From positions 1 to 36,253 of the forward strand of contig PBRC01000046.1 of NCBI GenBank assembly GCA_002725285.1: DNA of 36,253 nucleotides, in the 5' to 3' direction. Shown in pieces: positions 35,904 to 36,253 of this stretch. The position numbers and the translations under genes are program-made. Every line of letters begins with the position of its first letter. Position 1 is the stretch's first letter. The stretch is from Gammaproteobacteria bacterium. Its GTDB lineage: Bacteria > Pseudomonadota > Gammaproteobacteria > Pseudomonadales > Azotimanducaceae. Under the pieces are notes generated by a model. That model saw nothing but the letters and a program-made list of their open reading frames with translations. It ran no database searches and was not told the DNA's origin.

Positions 35904-36253
35904 ATGAGGATCCTACAGCTAGTTGCACTCGGATGGGCACTTGTCGCAGCCCCATGCGAGGCCAGAGAAGTGCCCGCTGCATCAATTGTGTTTGGCAGCT
36001 TCAGTAGTCGTGGTGTGGCGGAAAATGCGTTAGCCAGGTTCCAGACCCAGATCGATCTTCAGCTGCGGATTCATGAAGTCGAAATAAACAAAAGAACCTG
36101 GTTCAGGGTAACGAGCCATATGGATACAGCCCTGAATGACGTTGAGAGTACTCTTAGGGTCGTTAGAGAAACAATCATTCCCGGCGCCTGGGTACTGAGG
36201 TCCACCCTTGAAGTCAGCGGTGAGCTGGCGGTTCGGGAACTGGCTGCAAAAGT
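35904..36253 (+). CDS. Exported SPOR-domain-like protein (3' truncated by window edge)
   Basis: Open frame to window end: MRILQLVALGWALVAAPCEAREVPAASIVFGSFSSRGVAENALARFQTQIDLQLRIHEVEINKRTWFRVTSHMDTALNDVEST...; signal peptide and SPOR-like FGSFSSRxxAENAL...TWFRV. Confidence 0.6.
   Translation, partial: MRILQLVALGWALVAAPCEAREVPAASIVFGSFSSRGVAENALARFQTQIDLQLRIHEVEINKRTWFRVTSHMDTALNDVESTLRVVRETIIPGAWVLRSTLEVSGELAVRELAAK

Overview
This 36.3 kb window looks like a chromosomal region of a gammaproteobacterium-like organism (taxonomy is inference only). It is dominated by an acyl-CoA catabolic island at about 4.3-31.3 kb. The left end (1-3.76 kb) has a partial Ca-binding DxDxDG-repeat protein and a large secreted protein. 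These are followed by an IS6-family transposase remnant and a strong rho-independent terminator. The island encodes a small Cys protein plus an AMP-dependent acyl-CoA synthetase, an amidohydrolase, seven CaiB/BaiF (family III) CoA-transferase genes carrying nine domains, a long-form HisG, four crotonases, an MFS transporter, two VOC proteins, an enolase-superfamily protein, a membrane-anchored GST-like protein, an HsaA-like flavin monooxygenase and an SDR. The right end holds an ABC ATPase / FtsX permease / CrtC-AttH-like lipoprotein operon and the start of a SPOR-like protein. The main discovery candidate comes from the CoA-transferase domains. An ungapped hand alignment, anchored nine residues after a conserved Pro, shows that eight of the nine domains form four pairs. 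Each pair has one domain that keeps the catalytic Asp (D,D,D,D) and one that lost it (W,Q,E,F). Two pairs are fused and two are split genes with overlapping stop/start codons. This suggests a paralogous set of hetero-paired CoA-transferases with one catalytically degenerate partner each. Other notable items: a 17-bp x6 tandem repeat made of ATG-GCT-TAG minigenes, an orphan hisG upstream of a fused CoA-transferase, a candidate 8-aa leader ORF, crotonases with divergent active sites, and an enolase-superfamily protein apparently missing a metal ligand. No rRNA, tRNA, CRISPR or transcriptional regulator gene was seen.
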